A stretch of DNA of 64,000 nucleotides, taken from Klebsiella terrigena. Lineage in GTDB: Bacteria; Pseudomonadota; Gammaproteobacteria; Enterobacterales; Enterobacteriaceae. The stretch's first letter is position 1. Every line of letters starts with the position of its first letter. Location of the stretch: contig NZ_BJNO01000005.1 of assembly GCF_006539725.1 (NCBI RefSeq), forward strand, positions 204,802 to 268,801. Direction: 5' to 3'. Below the pieces are notes generated by a model. The model searched no databases, was not told the origin of the DNA, and saw nothing but the letters and a program-made list of their open reading frames with translations. Made by a program: the position numbers and the translations under genes. Positions 6,962 to 17,239 of this stretch are shown in pieces.

Positions 6962-9508
6962 ATGGCGGGAGATGACCGCGAGCCTATCGGACGTAAGGGT
7001 AAACCCTCGCGTCCGGCAAAACAAAAAGTGACTCGTCGTCGGGTTCGGGACGAGGACTATGACGATGATTACGACGACGATTATGAGGACGAAGAGCCGA
7101 TGCCGAAGAAAGCGAAAGGCAAAGGTAACAAGCCTCGGCGTAAACGTACCTGGCTGTGGCTGTTGATCAAGCTGGGTATCGTTGTCGCGGTGCTGGTTGC
7201 CGCCTATGGCGTCTACCTCGATCAGAAGATCCGCAGCCGCATTGACGGCAAGGTTTGGGAGCTTCCGGCGGCAGTGTATGGCCGGATGGTCAACCTTGAG
7301 CCCGATATGCAGGTCAGCAAAAACGAAATGGTGCGCCTGCTGAACGCCACGCAGTATCGTCAGGTGAGCGCGATGACGCGCCCGGGCGAATACACCGTGC
7401 AGGCCAACAGCATCGAGATGATTCGCCGTCCGTTTGATTTCCCGGACAGTAAAGAAGGGCAGGTGCGCGCGCGTCTGACCTTTGATGGCGATCGTCTGGA
7501 AACGATCGAGAACATGGAGAATAACCGCCAGTTTGGCTTCTTCCGCCTCGATCCGCGGCTGATCACCATGCTGCAGTCGGCCAACGGCGAGCAGCGCCTG
7601 TTCGTTAAGCGCAGCGGCTTCCCGGATCTGCTGGTTGATACCCTGCTGGCTACCGAAGACCGCCACTTCTACGAGCATGACGGGATCAGCCTGTACTCGA
7701 TTGGTCGTGCGGTGCTGGCTAACCTGACGGCGGGGCGCACGGTGCAGGGCGCCAGTACCCTGACCCAGCAGCTGGTGAAAAACCTGTTCCTCTCCAGCGA
7801 GCGCTCCTACTGGCGTAAGGCCAACGAAGCCTATATGGCGCTGATCGTTGACGCCCGTTACAGCAAGGATCGGATCCTCGAGCTGTATATGAACGAGGTC
7901 TACCTCGGTCAGAGCGGCGATAACGAAATTCGCGGCTTCCCGCTGGCTAGCCTTTACTACTTTGGCCGCCCGGTGGAAGAGCTGAGCCTTGACCAGCAGG
8001 CTCTGCTGGTGGGGATGGTAAAAGGCGCATCGATTTACAACCCGTGGCGTAATCCGAAGCTGTCGCTGGAGCGTCGTAACCTGGTTCTGCGTCTGCTGCA
8101 GCAGCAGAACGTTATCGACCAGGAGCTGTACGACATGCTGAGCGCCCGTCCTCTGGGCGTGCAGCCGCGCGGCGGCGTCATTTCTCCGCAGCCGGCGTTT
8201 ATGCAGATGGTGCGTCAGGAGCTGCAGGCGAAGCTGGGCGATAAGGTGAAAGATCTCTCCGGCGTGAAGATCTTTACGACCTTCGATTCCGTGGCGCAGG
8301 ACGCGGCGGAAAAGGCGGCCACCGAAGGGATCCCGGCGCTGAAGAAGCAGCGTAAGCTGCCGGATCTGGAAACCGCGATGGTGGTCGTTGACCGCTATAC
8401 CGGCGAGGTGCGGGCTATGGTCGGCGGCGCGGAGCCGCAGTTTGCGGGCTATAACCGCGCGATGCAGGCCCGTCGTTCGATTGGTTCTCTGGCCAAGCCG
8501 GCGACCTATCTGACCGCGTTAAGCCAGCCGAACCAGTACCGTCTGAATACCGCCATTGCCGATGCGCCGGTGACGATTCGTCTCTCCAACGGCCAGACCT
8601 GGTCCCCGCAGAACGACGATCGTCGCTTTAGCGGCCAGGTGATGCTGGTTGACGCGCTAACGCGTTCGATGAACGTGCCGACGGTCAACCTCGGGATGGC
8701 GCTGGGCCTGCCGGCGGTGATCGATACCTGGGTTAAACTGGGGGCGCCGAAAGACCAGCTCAGCCCGGTCCCGGCGATGATCCTCGGGGCGCTGAACCTG
8801 ACGCCAATTGAAGTGGCGCAGGCGTTCCAGACCATCGCCAGCGGCGGTAACCGCGCGACGCTGTCGGCGCTGCGTTCGGTGATTGCCGAAGATGGCACTG
8901 TCCTGTATCAGAGCTATCCGCAGGCTGAGCGGGCGGTTCCTGCGCAGGCCGCATACATGACGCTGTGGACCATGCAGCAGGTTGTCCAGCGCGGCACCGG
9001 TCGCCAGCTTGGGGCGAAATATCCGGGCCTGCATCTGGCAGGGAAAACCGGGACCACCAACAACAACGTCGATACGTGGTTCGCCGGTATCGACGGAAGC
9101 CAGGTGACGATTACCTGGGTGGGTCGCGATAACAACCAGCCGACGAAGCTGTACGGTGCCAGCGGTGCGATGTCGATTTATCAGCGCTATCTGGCTAACC
9201 AGACGCCAACGCCGCTGGTGCTGACGGCGCCGGAAGACGTGGTGGATATGGGCGTCGACGGCAGCGGTAACTTCGTCTGTAGCGGCGGGGTGCGCACGCT
9301 GCCGGTATGGACTACCGCGCCGGATGCGCTCTGCCGTCAGGGTGAGCAGATCCAGCAGCAGCAGCTTGAGCAGCAGCAGCAGAACAATCCGTTTAATCAG
9401 TCCGGTCAGCAGCCTCAGCAGCAGCAGCCGGCGACCCAGCAGCCGCCGAAGCAGGAAAAAAGCGACGGCGTTGCGGGCTGGATTAAGGATATGTTCGGCA
9501 GTAATTAA
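6962..9508 (+). CDS. mrcB: Penicillin-binding protein 1b (bifunctional murein synthase)
   Basis: PBP1b polymerises lipid II into glycan strands and cross-links them at the inner membrane. The 848-residue protein begins [13 protein letters not shown], so ATG 6962, behind a GGAG site, is the start. It has an acidic/basic cytoplasmic tail, a membrane segment near 62-85 and a UB2H domain (binding the activator LpoB) at about 105-200. The GT51 transglycosylase has catalytic Glu232 in TEDRHF and the GASTLTQQ motif. The transpeptidase has SLAK with Ser509, SMN and KTGTT. The C-terminus is Gln-rich with CAG runs and ends [10 protein letters not shown]. It appears monocistronic with a strong terminator behind it. 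Confidence 0.98.
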   Translation: MAGDDREPIGRKGKPSRPAKQKVTRRRVRDEDYDDDYDDDYEDEEPMPKKAKGKGNKPRRKRTWLWLLIKLGIVVAVLVAAYGVYLDQKIRSRIDGKVWELPAAVYGRMVNLEPDMQVSKNEMVRLLNATQYRQVSAMTRPGEYTVQANSIEMIRRPFDFPDSKEGQVRARLTFDGDRLETIENMENNRQFGFFRLDPRLITMLQSANGEQRLFVKRSGFPDLLVDTLLATEDRHFYEHDGISLYSIGRAVLANLTAGRTVQGASTLTQQLVKNLFLSSERSYWRKANEAYMALIVDARYSKDRILELYMNEVYLGQSGDNEIRGFPLASLYYFGRPVEELSLDQQALLVGMVKGASIYNPWRNPKLSLERRNLVLRLLQQQNVIDQELYDMLSARPLGVQPRGGVISPQPAFMQMVRQELQAKLGDKVKDLSGVKIFTTFDSVAQDAAEKAATEGIPALKKQRKLPDLETAMVVVDRYTGEVRAMVGGAEPQFAGYNRAMQARRSIGSLAKPATYLTALSQPNQYRLNTAIADAPVTIRLSNGQTWSPQNDDRRFSGQVMLVDALTRSMNVPTVNLGMALGLPAVIDTWVKLGAPKDQLSPVPAMILGALNLTPIEVAQAFQTIASGGNRATLSALRSVIAEDGTVLYQSYPQAERAVPAQAAYMTLWTMQQVVQRGTGRQLGAKYPGLHLAGKTGTTNNNVDTWFAGIDGSQVTITWVGRDNNQPTKLYGASGAMSIYQRYLANQTPTPLVLTAPEDVVDMGVDGSGNFVCSGGVRTLPVWTTAPDALCRQGEQIQQQQLEQQQQNNPFNQSGQQPQQQQPATQQPPKQEKSDGVAGWIKDMFGSN

Positions 9509-9577
9509 CGATCCGCCTGCTTCTGCAGGGTGCCTCGCTGCGGCCTGCAAGCCGTGCGAATAGGTTGTTACAAGATT

Positions 9578-9612
9578 AGCCCTCTGATACTTCAGTATTA
9601 GAGGGCTTTTTC
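9578..9612 (+). terminator. Rho-independent terminator of mrcB
   Basis: A long hairpin runs from 9578 to 9607 (AGCCCTCT arm pairing with AGAGGGCT, with ATACT/AGTAT continuing inward). It is followed directly by five T residues. It lies 69 bases after the mrcB stop. Confidence 0.92.
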
Positions 9613-9702
9613 ATTTCTGTAGATTACTTAACAGTCACTTAACCCCACAATTACCGTCTGGTTATTTATTCAGCCTTTGGCATCTCAGCAGGGGCATATC
9701 GC

Positions 9703-9760
9703 TTGCCTTGCATTTCGCGTTTCGCCTATTATGTCAGCCGTCATAATAATAATTCTCGTT
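9703..9760 (+). promoter_or_regulatory. fhuA promoter with Fur-type operator
   Basis: A plausible sigma-70 promoter is TTGCCT (9703-9708), an 18-base spacer and TATTAT (9727-9732). Just downstream, 9742-9760 (CATAATAATAATTCTCGTT) matches the 19-bp Fur consensus at about 12 positions by eye. Iron-Fur repression of the fhu operon is established in E. coli, and this placement would block transcription start. Confidence 0.65.
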
Positions 9761-9794
9761 TACGTTATCATTCACCTTTATCAGAGATCTACCA

Positions 9795-12002
9795 ATGGCG
9801 CGTCCAAAAACTGCTCAGCCAAATCACTCGCTGCGTAAAATCGCAGTCGTAGTAGCCACGGCGGTTAGCGGCATGTCTGTCTATGCACAGGCGGCAGTTG
9901 AACCGAAAACAGAAGAAACTATTACCGTTATCGCGGCCCCCGTCAGCCAGGAAAGCGCCTGGGGACCGGCTCCGACTATCGCGGCAAAGCGCTCTGCAAC
10001 TGCCACCAAAACCGATACCCCGATTGAAAAAACGCCGCAGTCGATCTCCGTGGTGACCCGCCAGGAAATGGACATGAAGCAGCCGACAACGGTGAAAGAA
10101 GCGCTGGCCTATACGCCGGGCGTTTTCTCCACTCGCGGCAGCTCAACGACCTATGACGTGGTGACAATTCGCGGCTTTACGACCTCGACAACGGTGAACA
10201 CCAACCAGTATCTGGATGGCATGAAGCTGCAGGGGAATAACTACTCTGAAGTGTCGATGGACCCCTACTTCCTCGAGCGCGTGGAAGTGATGCGCGGACC
10301 AACCTCCGTGCTGTACGGCAACAGCAACCCTGGCGGCATCGTCAGCATGGTCAGCAAGCGCCCGACGACCGAGCCGCTGAAAGAAGTTCAGTTCAAAATG
10401 GGTACCGATAACCTGTGGCAGACGGGGTTCGATTTTAGCGATGCGATTGATGATAACGGCGTATGGTCCTATCGCCTGACCGGCCTGGGCCGCAGCCAGG
10501 ACGCGCAGCAGCAGATGGCGAAATCGACCCGCTACGCGGTGGCGCCCTCCTTTAGCTGGCGTCCGGATGATAAAACCGACTTCACCTTCCTGAGCAACTT
10601 CCAGAACGATCCGTATGCGGGCTACTACGGCTGGCTTCCGCGCGAAGGGACCGTGGTGCCGTACTACGACGCTAACGGTAACGCGCACAAGCTGCCGACC
10701 GATTTCAACGAAGGCGAGCCGAGCAACAAGATGTCGCGCCGCCAGCAGATGGTGGGCTACAGCTTCTCACACCAGTTTGACGAGACCTTTACCGTTCGTC
10801 AGAACCTGCGCTACGCCGACGTCAATACGCTCTATCGCTCCGTTTACGGCAACGGCTACACGGCGCCGGGACAGATCAACCGCGCCTACGTGCGCTCTGA
10901 TGAGCATCTCAACACCTTCACCGTTGATACCCAGCTGCAGTCCGACTTTGCTACCGGCGCCGTGGACCATAAGCTGCTGACCGGCGTGGACTATTCGCGC
11001 ATGCGCAACGACGTCAATGCCGACTACGGTTCTGCGGATCCGATCGGTATGTCCAATCCGCAGTACGGTAATCCAAACGTCTCGGTGTACTTCCCGTACG
11101 CGGTGCTCAACCGGATGGAGCAGACCGGCCTCTATGCCCAGGATCAGATGGAGTGGGATAAGTGGGTGATGACGCTGGGCGGACGCTATGACTACGCCAC
11201 GACCTCTACGCTGACGCGCGCCACTAACGTTCTGGCCGAAAATCACGACCAGCAGTTTACCTGGCGCGGCGGTATTAACTATCTGTTCGACAACGGTATC
11301 TCTCCGTACTTCAGCTACAGCCAGTCGTTTGAGCCGGTTTCAGGCTCGGGCCTCGACGGCAAACCGTTCGATCCGTCGCGCGGCGAGCAGTATGAAGCGG
11401 GCGTGAAATACGTGCCGAAAGATATGCCGGTAGTGGTGACCGCGGCGGTGTACCAGCTGACCAAGGATAAAAACCTGACGGCAGATCCGCGCAACCCGAC
11501 GTTTAGCATTCAAACCGGCGAGATCCGCGCTCGCGGCCTGGAGCTGGAGGCGAAAGCGGCGGTGAACGCCAATATCAACCTCACCGCAGCCTATACCTAC
11601 ACCGATGCTGAGTACCAGCACGACACCGTATTTAACGGCAAACGTCCGGCGGAAGTTCCGCGCAATATGGCGTCGCTGTGGGCGGATTACACCTTCCACG
11701 AAACCGCGCTAAGCGGCCTGACGGTCGGCGCCGGCGCGCGCTACGTTGGCTCTACGGTCAGCTACTACAAAAACGATACCGCTGATGCGAAGCAGAATGA
11801 CTCCTTCGGCGTCGCGGGTTACGCGTTGATGGATGCGACGGTGAAATACGATCTGGCGCGCTTTGGTTTACCGGGCTCGTCGGTGGGTATCAACGTCAAT
11901 AACCTGTTCGATCGTGAGTACGTTTCCAGCTGCTATAGCGAATATGCGTGCTACTGGGGCGCAGGTCGTCAGGTCATTGCGACCGGAACCTTCCGTTTCT
12001 AA
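9795..12002 (+). CDS. fhuA: Ferrichrome outer-membrane receptor FhuA (TonB-dependent)
   Basis: FhuA imports ferric hydroxamate siderophores such as ferrichrome across the outer membrane, powered by TonB-ExbBD. The 735-residue precursor has a signal peptide ending near VYAQA, and a TonB box ETITVIAAP at the mature N-terminus. The plug domain contains TPQSISVVTRQEM, the receptor signature RGPTSVLYGN and GGIVSMVSKRP, and is followed by a 22-strand barrel. The C-terminus ends RQVIATGTFRF with the terminal Phe needed for BAM recognition. Two cysteines near the C-terminus (CYSEYACYW) match the loop disulfide of the family. It is the first gene of fhuACDB and is probably Fur-repressed. Confidence 0.97.
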   Translation: MARPKTAQPNHSLRKIAVVVATAVSGMSVYAQAAVEPKTEETITVIAAPVSQESAWGPAPTIAAKRSATATKTDTPIEKTPQSISVVTRQEMDMKQPTTVKEALAYTPGVFSTRGSSTTYDVVTIRGFTTSTTVNTNQYLDGMKLQGNNYSEVSMDPYFLERVEVMRGPTSVLYGNSNPGGIVSMVSKRPTTEPLKEVQFKMGTDNLWQTGFDFSDAIDDNGVWSYRLTGLGRSQDAQQQMAKSTRYAVAPSFSWRPDDKTDFTFLSNFQNDPYAGYYGWLPREGTVVPYYDANGNAHKLPTDFNEGEPSNKMSRRQQMVGYSFSHQFDETFTVRQNLRYADVNTLYRSVYGNGYTAPGQINRAYVRSDEHLNTFTVDTQLQSDFATGAVDHKLLTGVDYSRMRNDVNADYGSADPIGMSNPQYGNPNVSVYFPYAVLNRMEQTGLYAQDQMEWDKWVMTLGGRYDYATTSTLTRATNVLAENHDQQFTWRGGINYLFDNGISPYFSYSQSFEPVSGSGLDGKPFDPSRGEQYEAGVKYVPKDMPVVVTAAVYQLTKDKNLTADPRNPTFSIQTGEIRARGLELEAKAAVNANINLTAAYTYTDAEYQHDTVFNGKRPAEVPRNMASLWADYTFHETALSGLTVGAGARYVGSTVSYYKNDTADAKQNDSFGVAGYALMDATVKYDLARFGLPGSSVGINVNNLFDREYVSSCYSEYACYWGAGRQVIATGTFRF

Positions 12003-12049
12003 TCACTCACCGGGCGCGGTTCGCCGCGCCGTTAAACAAGTTGGCCGCT

Positions 12050-12847
12050 ATGCAGGAAAACACACCGCAATCCGATACCACGTTTTCGTTGAATCGCGTG
12101 ACCTTTCGCGTGCCTGGTCGTACGCTGCTGCATCCGCTTTCGTTAACCTTCCCGGCAGGAAAAGTGACCGGCCTGATTGGTCATAACGGCTCCGGCAAAT
12201 CGACGCTGTTGAAAATGCTCGGCCGCCATCAGCCGCCGTCAGAGGGCGAGGTGCTGCTCGACGGTCAGCCTCTCGATAGCTGGAGCAGCAAGGCGTTTGC
12301 CCGCAAGGTGGCCTATCTGCCGCAGCAGCTGCCCGCGGCGGAGGGGATGACGGTGCGCGAGCTGGTGGCGATTGGACGCTATCCGTGGCACGGGGCGCTG
12401 GGGCGCTTTGGCGCGACGGACCGGCAGAAGGTTGAGGAGGCGATTACGCTGGTCGGGCTGAAACCGTTGGCGCATCGGCTGGTCGATAGCCTCTCCGGCG
12501 GCGAGCGCCAGCGCGCGTGGATTGCCATGCTGGTGGCCCAGGACAGCCGCTGTCTGCTGCTGGATGAGCCCACCTCGGCGCTGGATATTGCGCACCAGGT
12601 TGACGTGCTGGCGCTGGTGCATCGCCTAAGCCAGCAGCGCGGCCTGACGGTGATTGCCGTGCTGCACGACATCAATATGGCGGCCCGCTACTGCGACTAT
12701 CTGGTGGCCCTTCGCGGCGGCGAGATGATTGCTCAGGGCACGTCGACTGAGCTGATGCGTAGCGAAACGCTGGAACAAATTTACGGCATCCCGATGGGAA
12801 TTCTGCCGCATCCGGCGGGCAGTGCGCCGGTAAGCTTCGTCTATTAA
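12050..12847 (+). CDS. fhuC: Ferric hydroxamate ABC transporter ATPase FhuC
   Basis: FhuC is the cytoplasmic ATPase powering FhuB for ferric hydroxamate import. The 265 residues have Walker A GHNGSGKST at 44-52, a Q-loop at LPQQLP, signature LSGGERQ, Walker B CLLLDEP and the switch His in VLHDIN. The start is ATG 12050 (MQENTPQSD), giving the normal family length; the reading frame extends further upstream into the fhuA end without meaning. It lies 47 bases after fhuA and overlaps fhuD by one base (TAATG). Confidence 0.97.
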   Translation: MQENTPQSDTTFSLNRVTFRVPGRTLLHPLSLTFPAGKVTGLIGHNGSGKSTLLKMLGRHQPPSEGEVLLDGQPLDSWSSKAFARKVAYLPQQLPAAEGMTVRELVAIGRYPWHGALGRFGATDRQKVEEAITLVGLKPLAHRLVDSLSGGERQRAWIAMLVAQDSRCLLLDEPTSALDIAHQVDVLALVHRLSQQRGLTVIAVLHDINMAARYCDYLVALRGGEMIAQGTSTELMRSETLEQIYGIPMGILPHPAGSAPVSFVY

Positions 12848-13737
12848 TGGAAAAAAACAACGTGATCACCCGTCGACGTTTACTGACGGCGATGGCGCTA
12901 TCGCCGCTGCTGTGGCAGATGCGCGGCGCGCGGGCGGCGACCGTCGATCCGCAGCGCATCGTGGCGCTGGAGTGGCTGCCGGTCGAGCTGCTGCTGGCGC
13001 TGGGCGTCGTGCCGTACGGCGTCGCCGATATCCCGAACTATCGCCTGTGGGTGAATGAACCGGCGCTGCCGGACTCGGTCATTGACGTCGGGCTGCGCAC
13101 GGAACCCAATCTTGAACTGCTGACGCAGATGAACCCTTCATATATCGTCTGGTCGGCAGGCTACGGCCCGTCGTCAGAGAAGCTGGCGCGTATTGCGCCG
13201 GGGCGAGGATTTACCTTCAGCGACGGCAAGCGGCCGCTGATGATGGCGCAGCAGTCGCTCAACGAGATGGCCGAGCTTATCGGCAAGCAGCAGGCCGCGA
13301 AGCGTCATCTGGCAGAATTCGACGCGCTGATGGACGAACTGCGCCCGCGCTTCGCCCACCGCGGCGATCGGCCGCTGCTGATGATTAGCCTGCTCGACCC
13401 GCGCCACGTCCTGGTTTTCGGTGATAACTGCCTGTTTCAGGAAATCCTCGAGCGCTTTGGTATCAAAAACGCCTGGCGCGGGGAGAGCACCTTCTGGGGC
13501 AGCGTGACCGTCGGCATCGACCGGCTGGCGGCCTATAAGGATGTAGATGTGATCTGCTTTGACCACGGCAACGATAGCGAAATGGCGCAGCTGATGCGCT
13601 CCCCGCTGTGGCGGGCGATGCCGTTTGTCCGCGAAGGGCGCTTCCAGCGCGTTCCGGCGGTGTGGTTTTACGGCGCCACGCTCTCGGCGATGCACTTTGC
13701 CCGCGTGCTGGCTGACGCGCAGGGAGGCCCGGCGTGA
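12847..13737 (+). CDS. fhuD: Ferric hydroxamate periplasmic binding protein FhuD
   Basis: FhuD binds ferric hydroxamates in the periplasm and delivers them to FhuB. The 296-residue precursor has a twin-arginine signal (TRRRLLTAM, hydrophobic stretch, ARA cleavage region), as in E. coli FhuD. The mature part is a class III binding protein with RIVALEWLPVELLLALG, GLRTEPNLELL and the long linking helix. The C-terminal lobe ends AVWFYGATLSAMHF. The ATG overlaps the fhuC stop by one base, and its 3' end overlaps fhuB by four. Confidence 0.97.
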   Translation: MEKNNVITRRRLLTAMALSPLLWQMRGARAATVDPQRIVALEWLPVELLLALGVVPYGVADIPNYRLWVNEPALPDSVIDVGLRTEPNLELLTQMNPSYIVWSAGYGPSSEKLARIAPGRGFTFSDGKRPLMMAQQSLNEMAELIGKQQAAKRHLAEFDALMDELRPRFAHRGDRPLLMISLLDPRHVLVFGDNCLFQEILERFGIKNAWRGESTFWGSVTVGIDRLAAYKDVDVICFDHGNDSEMAQLMRSPLWRAMPFVREGRFQRVPAVWFYGATLSAMHFARVLADAQGGPA

Positions 13738-15716
13738 GATCGCGAATTTCTCCTCTGGCGGCTCTGCTGCTGGCCATACTGCTGATTGCCGCCTTCGCGC
13801 TCAGCCTCTTTAATCTACGCACCGCGCTGCCGCAAAACGAGTGGCGACAGGCGCTGTGGCAGCCTGATATCGATAGTATTGCCCAGATGCTGTTTCACTA
13901 CAGCCTGCTGCCGAGGCTGGCGGTATCGCTGCTGGTGGGCGCGGGCCTGGGGCTGGTCGGCGTCCTGTTCCAGCAGGTGCTGCGCAACCCGCTGGCGGAG
14001 CCGACGACTCTTGGCGTCGCCACCGGCGCCCAGCTGGGGATGACGGTTACCGCGCTGTGGGCGATCCCCGGCGTGCTGGCATCGCAGTTCGCCGCCCTGG
14101 CGGGCGCGTGCCTGGTCGGTGCGCTGGTGTTTGGCGTCTCCTGGGGCAAACGACTCTCGCCGGTGACCCTGATCCTCGCCGGCCTGGTCGTCAGCCTTTA
14201 CTGCGGGGCGCTCAATCAGCTGATGGTTATTTTCCATCACGACCAGCTGCAGAGCATGTTCCTGTGGAGCACCGGCACCCTGACGCAAACCGACTGGAGC
14301 GTAGCGCAGCGGCTGTGGCCGCAGTTGCTCGGCGGCGCGATGCTCACGCTGCTGCTGCTGCGGCCTCTCACCCTGATGGGGCTGGACGACGGCGTGGCGC
14401 GCAACCTCGGCCTGGCGCTCTCCCTGGCACGCCTCGGGGCGCTCTCCCTGGCGATTGTTCTCAGCGCGATGCTGGTGAATGCGGTGGGGATTATCGGCTT
14501 TATCGGCCTGTTTGCCCCGCTGCTGGCAAAAATGCTCGGCGCCCGCCGCCTGCTCTCGCGCCTGCTGCTGGCGGCGCTGATTGGCGCGCTGATCCTCTGG
14601 CTCTCCGATCAAATCATTCTGTGGCTTGCCCGTGTCTGGATGGAGGTGTCAACCGGATCGGTGACCGCGCTGGTCGGCGCGCCGCTGCTGCTGTGGCTGC
14701 TGCCGCGCCTGCGCAGTATTAGCGCCCCGGTGATGAACGCCGGCGATAAGGTGCTGGCGGAGCGGCAGAACGTGCTGTGGTTCGCCCTCGGCGGGCTGGT
14801 CATTCTGCTGCTGGCGGTGATTGCGGCGCTGGCCTTTGGCCGCGATGCGCAGAGCTGGCACTGGGCCAGCGGTACGCTGCTGGATCAGCTGATGCCGTGG
14901 CGCTGGCCGCGGATCCTGGCGGCCCTGTTTGCCGGGGTGATGCTGGCGGTGGCGGGCTGCATTATTCAGCGCCTGACCGGTAACCCGATGGCCAGCCCTG
15001 AAGTGTTGGGGATCAGCTCCGGCGCGGCGTTTGGCGTGGTCGTGATGCTGTTCTTTGTCCCCGGCAACGCTTTTGGCTGGCTGCTGCCTGCCGGCAGCCT
15101 CGGCGCGGCGGCGACGCTGCTGGTGATTCTGGTTGCTGCCGGACGCGGCGGCTTTTCGCCGCATCGGATGCTGCTGGCGGGCATGGCGTTGAGCACCGCT
15201 TTCACCATGCTGCTGATGATGCTGCAGGCCAGCGGCGATCCGCGGATGGCGCAGATTCTGACGTGGATCTCCGGCTCAACCTACGGCGCGACGCCGGAGA
15301 TGGTGGCGTACAGCGGCTGTGCGATGCTGGTGCTGTTGGCCCTGGCGCCGCTGTGCCGCCGCTGGCTGACGATCCTGCCGCTCGGCGGCGAGGCGGCGCG
15401 CGCGGTAGGGGTTGCGCTGACGCCGTCGCGCATCGGCCTGCTGCTGCTGGCCGCCTGCCTGACGGCCACGGCAACGCTGACCATCGGCCCGTTAAGCTTT
15501 GTCGGTCTGATGGCGCCGCATATTGCGCGCATGATGGGGTTCCGCCGCACGATACCGCATATGGTGATGTCCGGGCTGATTGGCGGCCTGCTACTGGTGT
15601 TTGCCGACTGGTGCGGGCGGATGATCATGTTCCCGTATCAGATCCCGGCAGGTCTGCTGTCGACCTTTATCGGCGCGCCGTACTTTATCTATTTGCTGAG
15701 GAAGCAGAGCCGCTAG
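13734..15716 (+). CDS. fhuB: Ferric hydroxamate permease FhuB (fused double subunit)
   Basis: FhuB is the inner-membrane permease of the ferric hydroxamate ABC importer. At 660 residues it is a tandem fusion of two FecCD-type halves, so it serves as both subunits. Each half carries the NPLAEPTTLGV / NPMASPEVLGI coupling motif and the GFIGLFAP / SFVGLMAPH motif. The start is GTG 13734, overlapping the fhuD TGA in a GTGA junction. It is the last gene of the operon; a palindrome follows. Confidence 0.97.
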   Translation: MRSRISPLAALLLAILLIAAFALSLFNLRTALPQNEWRQALWQPDIDSIAQMLFHYSLLPRLAVSLLVGAGLGLVGVLFQQVLRNPLAEPTTLGVATGAQLGMTVTALWAIPGVLASQFAALAGACLVGALVFGVSWGKRLSPVTLILAGLVVSLYCGALNQLMVIFHHDQLQSMFLWSTGTLTQTDWSVAQRLWPQLLGGAMLTLLLLRPLTLMGLDDGVARNLGLALSLARLGALSLAIVLSAMLVNAVGIIGFIGLFAPLLAKMLGARRLLSRLLLAALIGALILWLSDQIILWLARVWMEVSTGSVTALVGAPLLLWLLPRLRSISAPVMNAGDKVLAERQNVLWFALGGLVILLLAVIAALAFGRDAQSWHWASGTLLDQLMPWRWPRILAALFAGVMLAVAGCIIQRLTGNPMASPEVLGISSGAAFGVVVMLFFVPGNAFGWLLPAGSLGAAATLLVILVAAGRGGFSPHRMLLAGMALSTAFTMLLMMLQASGDPRMAQILTWISGSTYGATPEMVAYSGCAMLVLLALAPLCRRWLTILPLGGEAARAVGVALTPSRIGLLLLAACLTATATLTIGPLSFVGLMAPHIARMMGFRRTIPHMVMSGLIGGLLLVFADWCGRMIMFPYQIPAGLLSTFIGAPYFIYLLRKQSR

Positions 15717-15741
15717 CTTATCGTGACGAAGGGTCGTTATT

Positions 15742-15767
15742 CCGGGCGAGGCGTGATGCTCGCCCGG
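15742..15767. repeat. REP-like palindrome between fhuB and hemL
   Basis: The 9-bp arms CCGGGCGAG (15742-15750) and CTCGCCCGG (15759-15767) enclose 8 bases between the convergent fhuB and hemL 3' ends. There is no T-run on either side, so a REP-type extragenic palindrome or 3' mRNA stabiliser is more likely than a standard terminator. Confidence 0.6.
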
Positions 15768-15778
15768 AAGTGCCTGGA

Positions 15779-17059
15779 CTACAGTTTGGCGAACGCGCGG
15801 CGCGCGGCGGCGATGGTATTGTTGATATCGTCTTCGCTGTGGGCAACGGACATAAATCCGGCTTCAAACGCCGAAGGCGCCAGATACACGCCCTCTTCCA
15901 GCATCAGGTGGAAGAAGCGCTTGAAGCGCTCAACGTCGCACTTCACCACGTCCTGATAGCAGGTGACGCTTTCGGCGTCGGTAAAGAAGAGGCCGAACAT
16001 GCCGCCAACGTTATTCACCACCAGCGGAATGCCCGCGTCGCGCGCGGCGTCCAGCAGCCCCTGGGCCAGCTGGTTGGTTAAATCCGTCAGCGTTTCGTGA
16101 ACTCCCGGCTGCGCCACTTCGGTTAAGCAGGCGAAGCCCGCCGCCATGGCGATCGGGTTGCCGGACAGAGTGCCCGCCTGATACACCGGGCCGGTCGGTG
16201 CCAGCGCATCCATCACTTCACGACGGCCGCCGAAGGCGCCCACCGGCATGCCGCCGCCGATGATTTTGCCCAGACAGGTCAGATCAGGGACCACATCGTA
16301 GTAAGACTGGGCGCCCGCCAGAGCAACGCGGAAGCCGGTCATCACTTCGTCAATAATCAGCAGGGCGCCAAATTCGTCGCACAGCGCGCGCAGGCCAGGC
16401 AGGAACTCCGGCTGCGGCGGAATGCAGTTCATATTGCCCGCCACCGGCTCAACGATAATGCAGGCAACCTCCTGCGGATACTGCTCGAACGCGGCGCGGA
16501 CCGACGCCAGGTCGTTATAGGTGCAGGTCAGGGTGTGTTTGGCGAAATCGGCCGGCACGCCCGGGGAGTTCGGCTGGCCGAGGGTCAGGGCGCCGGAGCC
16601 CGCTTTGACCAGCAGGCAGTCGGCGTGACCGTGGTAGCAGCCTTCAAATTTGATGATTTTATCGCGGCCGGTAAACCCGCGCGCCAGGCGAATGGCGCTC
16701 ATGGTGGCCTCGGTGCCGGAGTTAACCATCCGCACCATATCCATCGTCGGCACCAGCTCCGTCACCAGCGCCGCCATTTTTACTTCCATTTCCGTCGGTG
16801 CGCCGAAGCTCAGGCCGCGCTGCGCCGCTTCAATGACCGCATTACGAATGGCCGGGTGGTTGTGACCGAGTACCATCGGGCCCCAGGAACCGACATAATC
16901 GATATAGGCTTTACCGTCGACGTCGTACAGATAGGCGCCGTCCGCACGTTCGATAAACAGCGGCGTGCCGCCAACGCCGTTAAAGGCTCGTACCGGCGAG
17001 TTAACGCCGCCGGGGATAAGCTCACGTGCAGCGCTAAAGAGAGTTTCAGATTTGCTCAT
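15779..17059 (-). CDS. hemL: Glutamate-1-semialdehyde 2,1-aminomutase
   Basis: HemL converts glutamate-1-semialdehyde to 5-aminolevulinate in the C5 route to heme, using pyridoxal or pyridoxamine phosphate. The 426-residue length is normal. Visible features are [13 protein letters not shown], the cofactor-site region [16 protein letters not shown], the Asp of [12 protein letters not shown] and the Schiff-base Lys265 in [18 protein letters not shown]. The start ATG (MSKSETLF) is at 17059. It is transcribed leftward against fhuB and is divergent from clcA. Confidence 0.98.
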   Translation of the reverse strand: MSKSETLFSAARELIPGGVNSPVRAFNGVGGTPLFIERADGAYLYDVDGKAYIDYVGSWGPMVLGHNHPAIRNAVIEAAQRGLSFGAPTEMEVKMAALVTELVPTMDMVRMVNSGTEATMSAIRLARGFTGRDKIIKFEGCYHGHADCLLVKAGSGALTLGQPNSPGVPADFAKHTLTCTYNDLASVRAAFEQYPQEVACIIVEPVAGNMNCIPPQPEFLPGLRALCDEFGALLIIDEVMTGFRVALAGAQSYYDVVPDLTCLGKIIGGGMPVGAFGGRREVMDALAPTGPVYQAGTLSGNPIAMAAGFACLTEVAQPGVHETLTDLTNQLAQGLLDAARDAGIPLVVNNVGGMFGLFFTDAESVTCYQDVVKCDVERFKRFFHLMLEEGVYLAPSAFEAGFMSVAHSEDDINNTIAAARRAFAKL

Positions 17060-17239
17060 TGCCTGGTTCCTGATTCGTGAAAAATGTTTTGCTGGTTATT
17101 CTAAGTTATTCCAGGATAGTTATGAAATTTTTGCCCAATTGAAACAAAGCGCCAGCGGTGAATTTTTTCCGCGACGGAGGGCGTCCTGGCAGTTAAAATG
17201 CCCTCTGTACTATTTGTATGACTATTAACCGACGAGAGT

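Noticed and set aside
11948..12049. N-terminal extension of fhuC into the end of fhuA
   Set aside because: The extension is antiparallel in meaning to known FhuC starts; MQEN at 12050 gives the family length.
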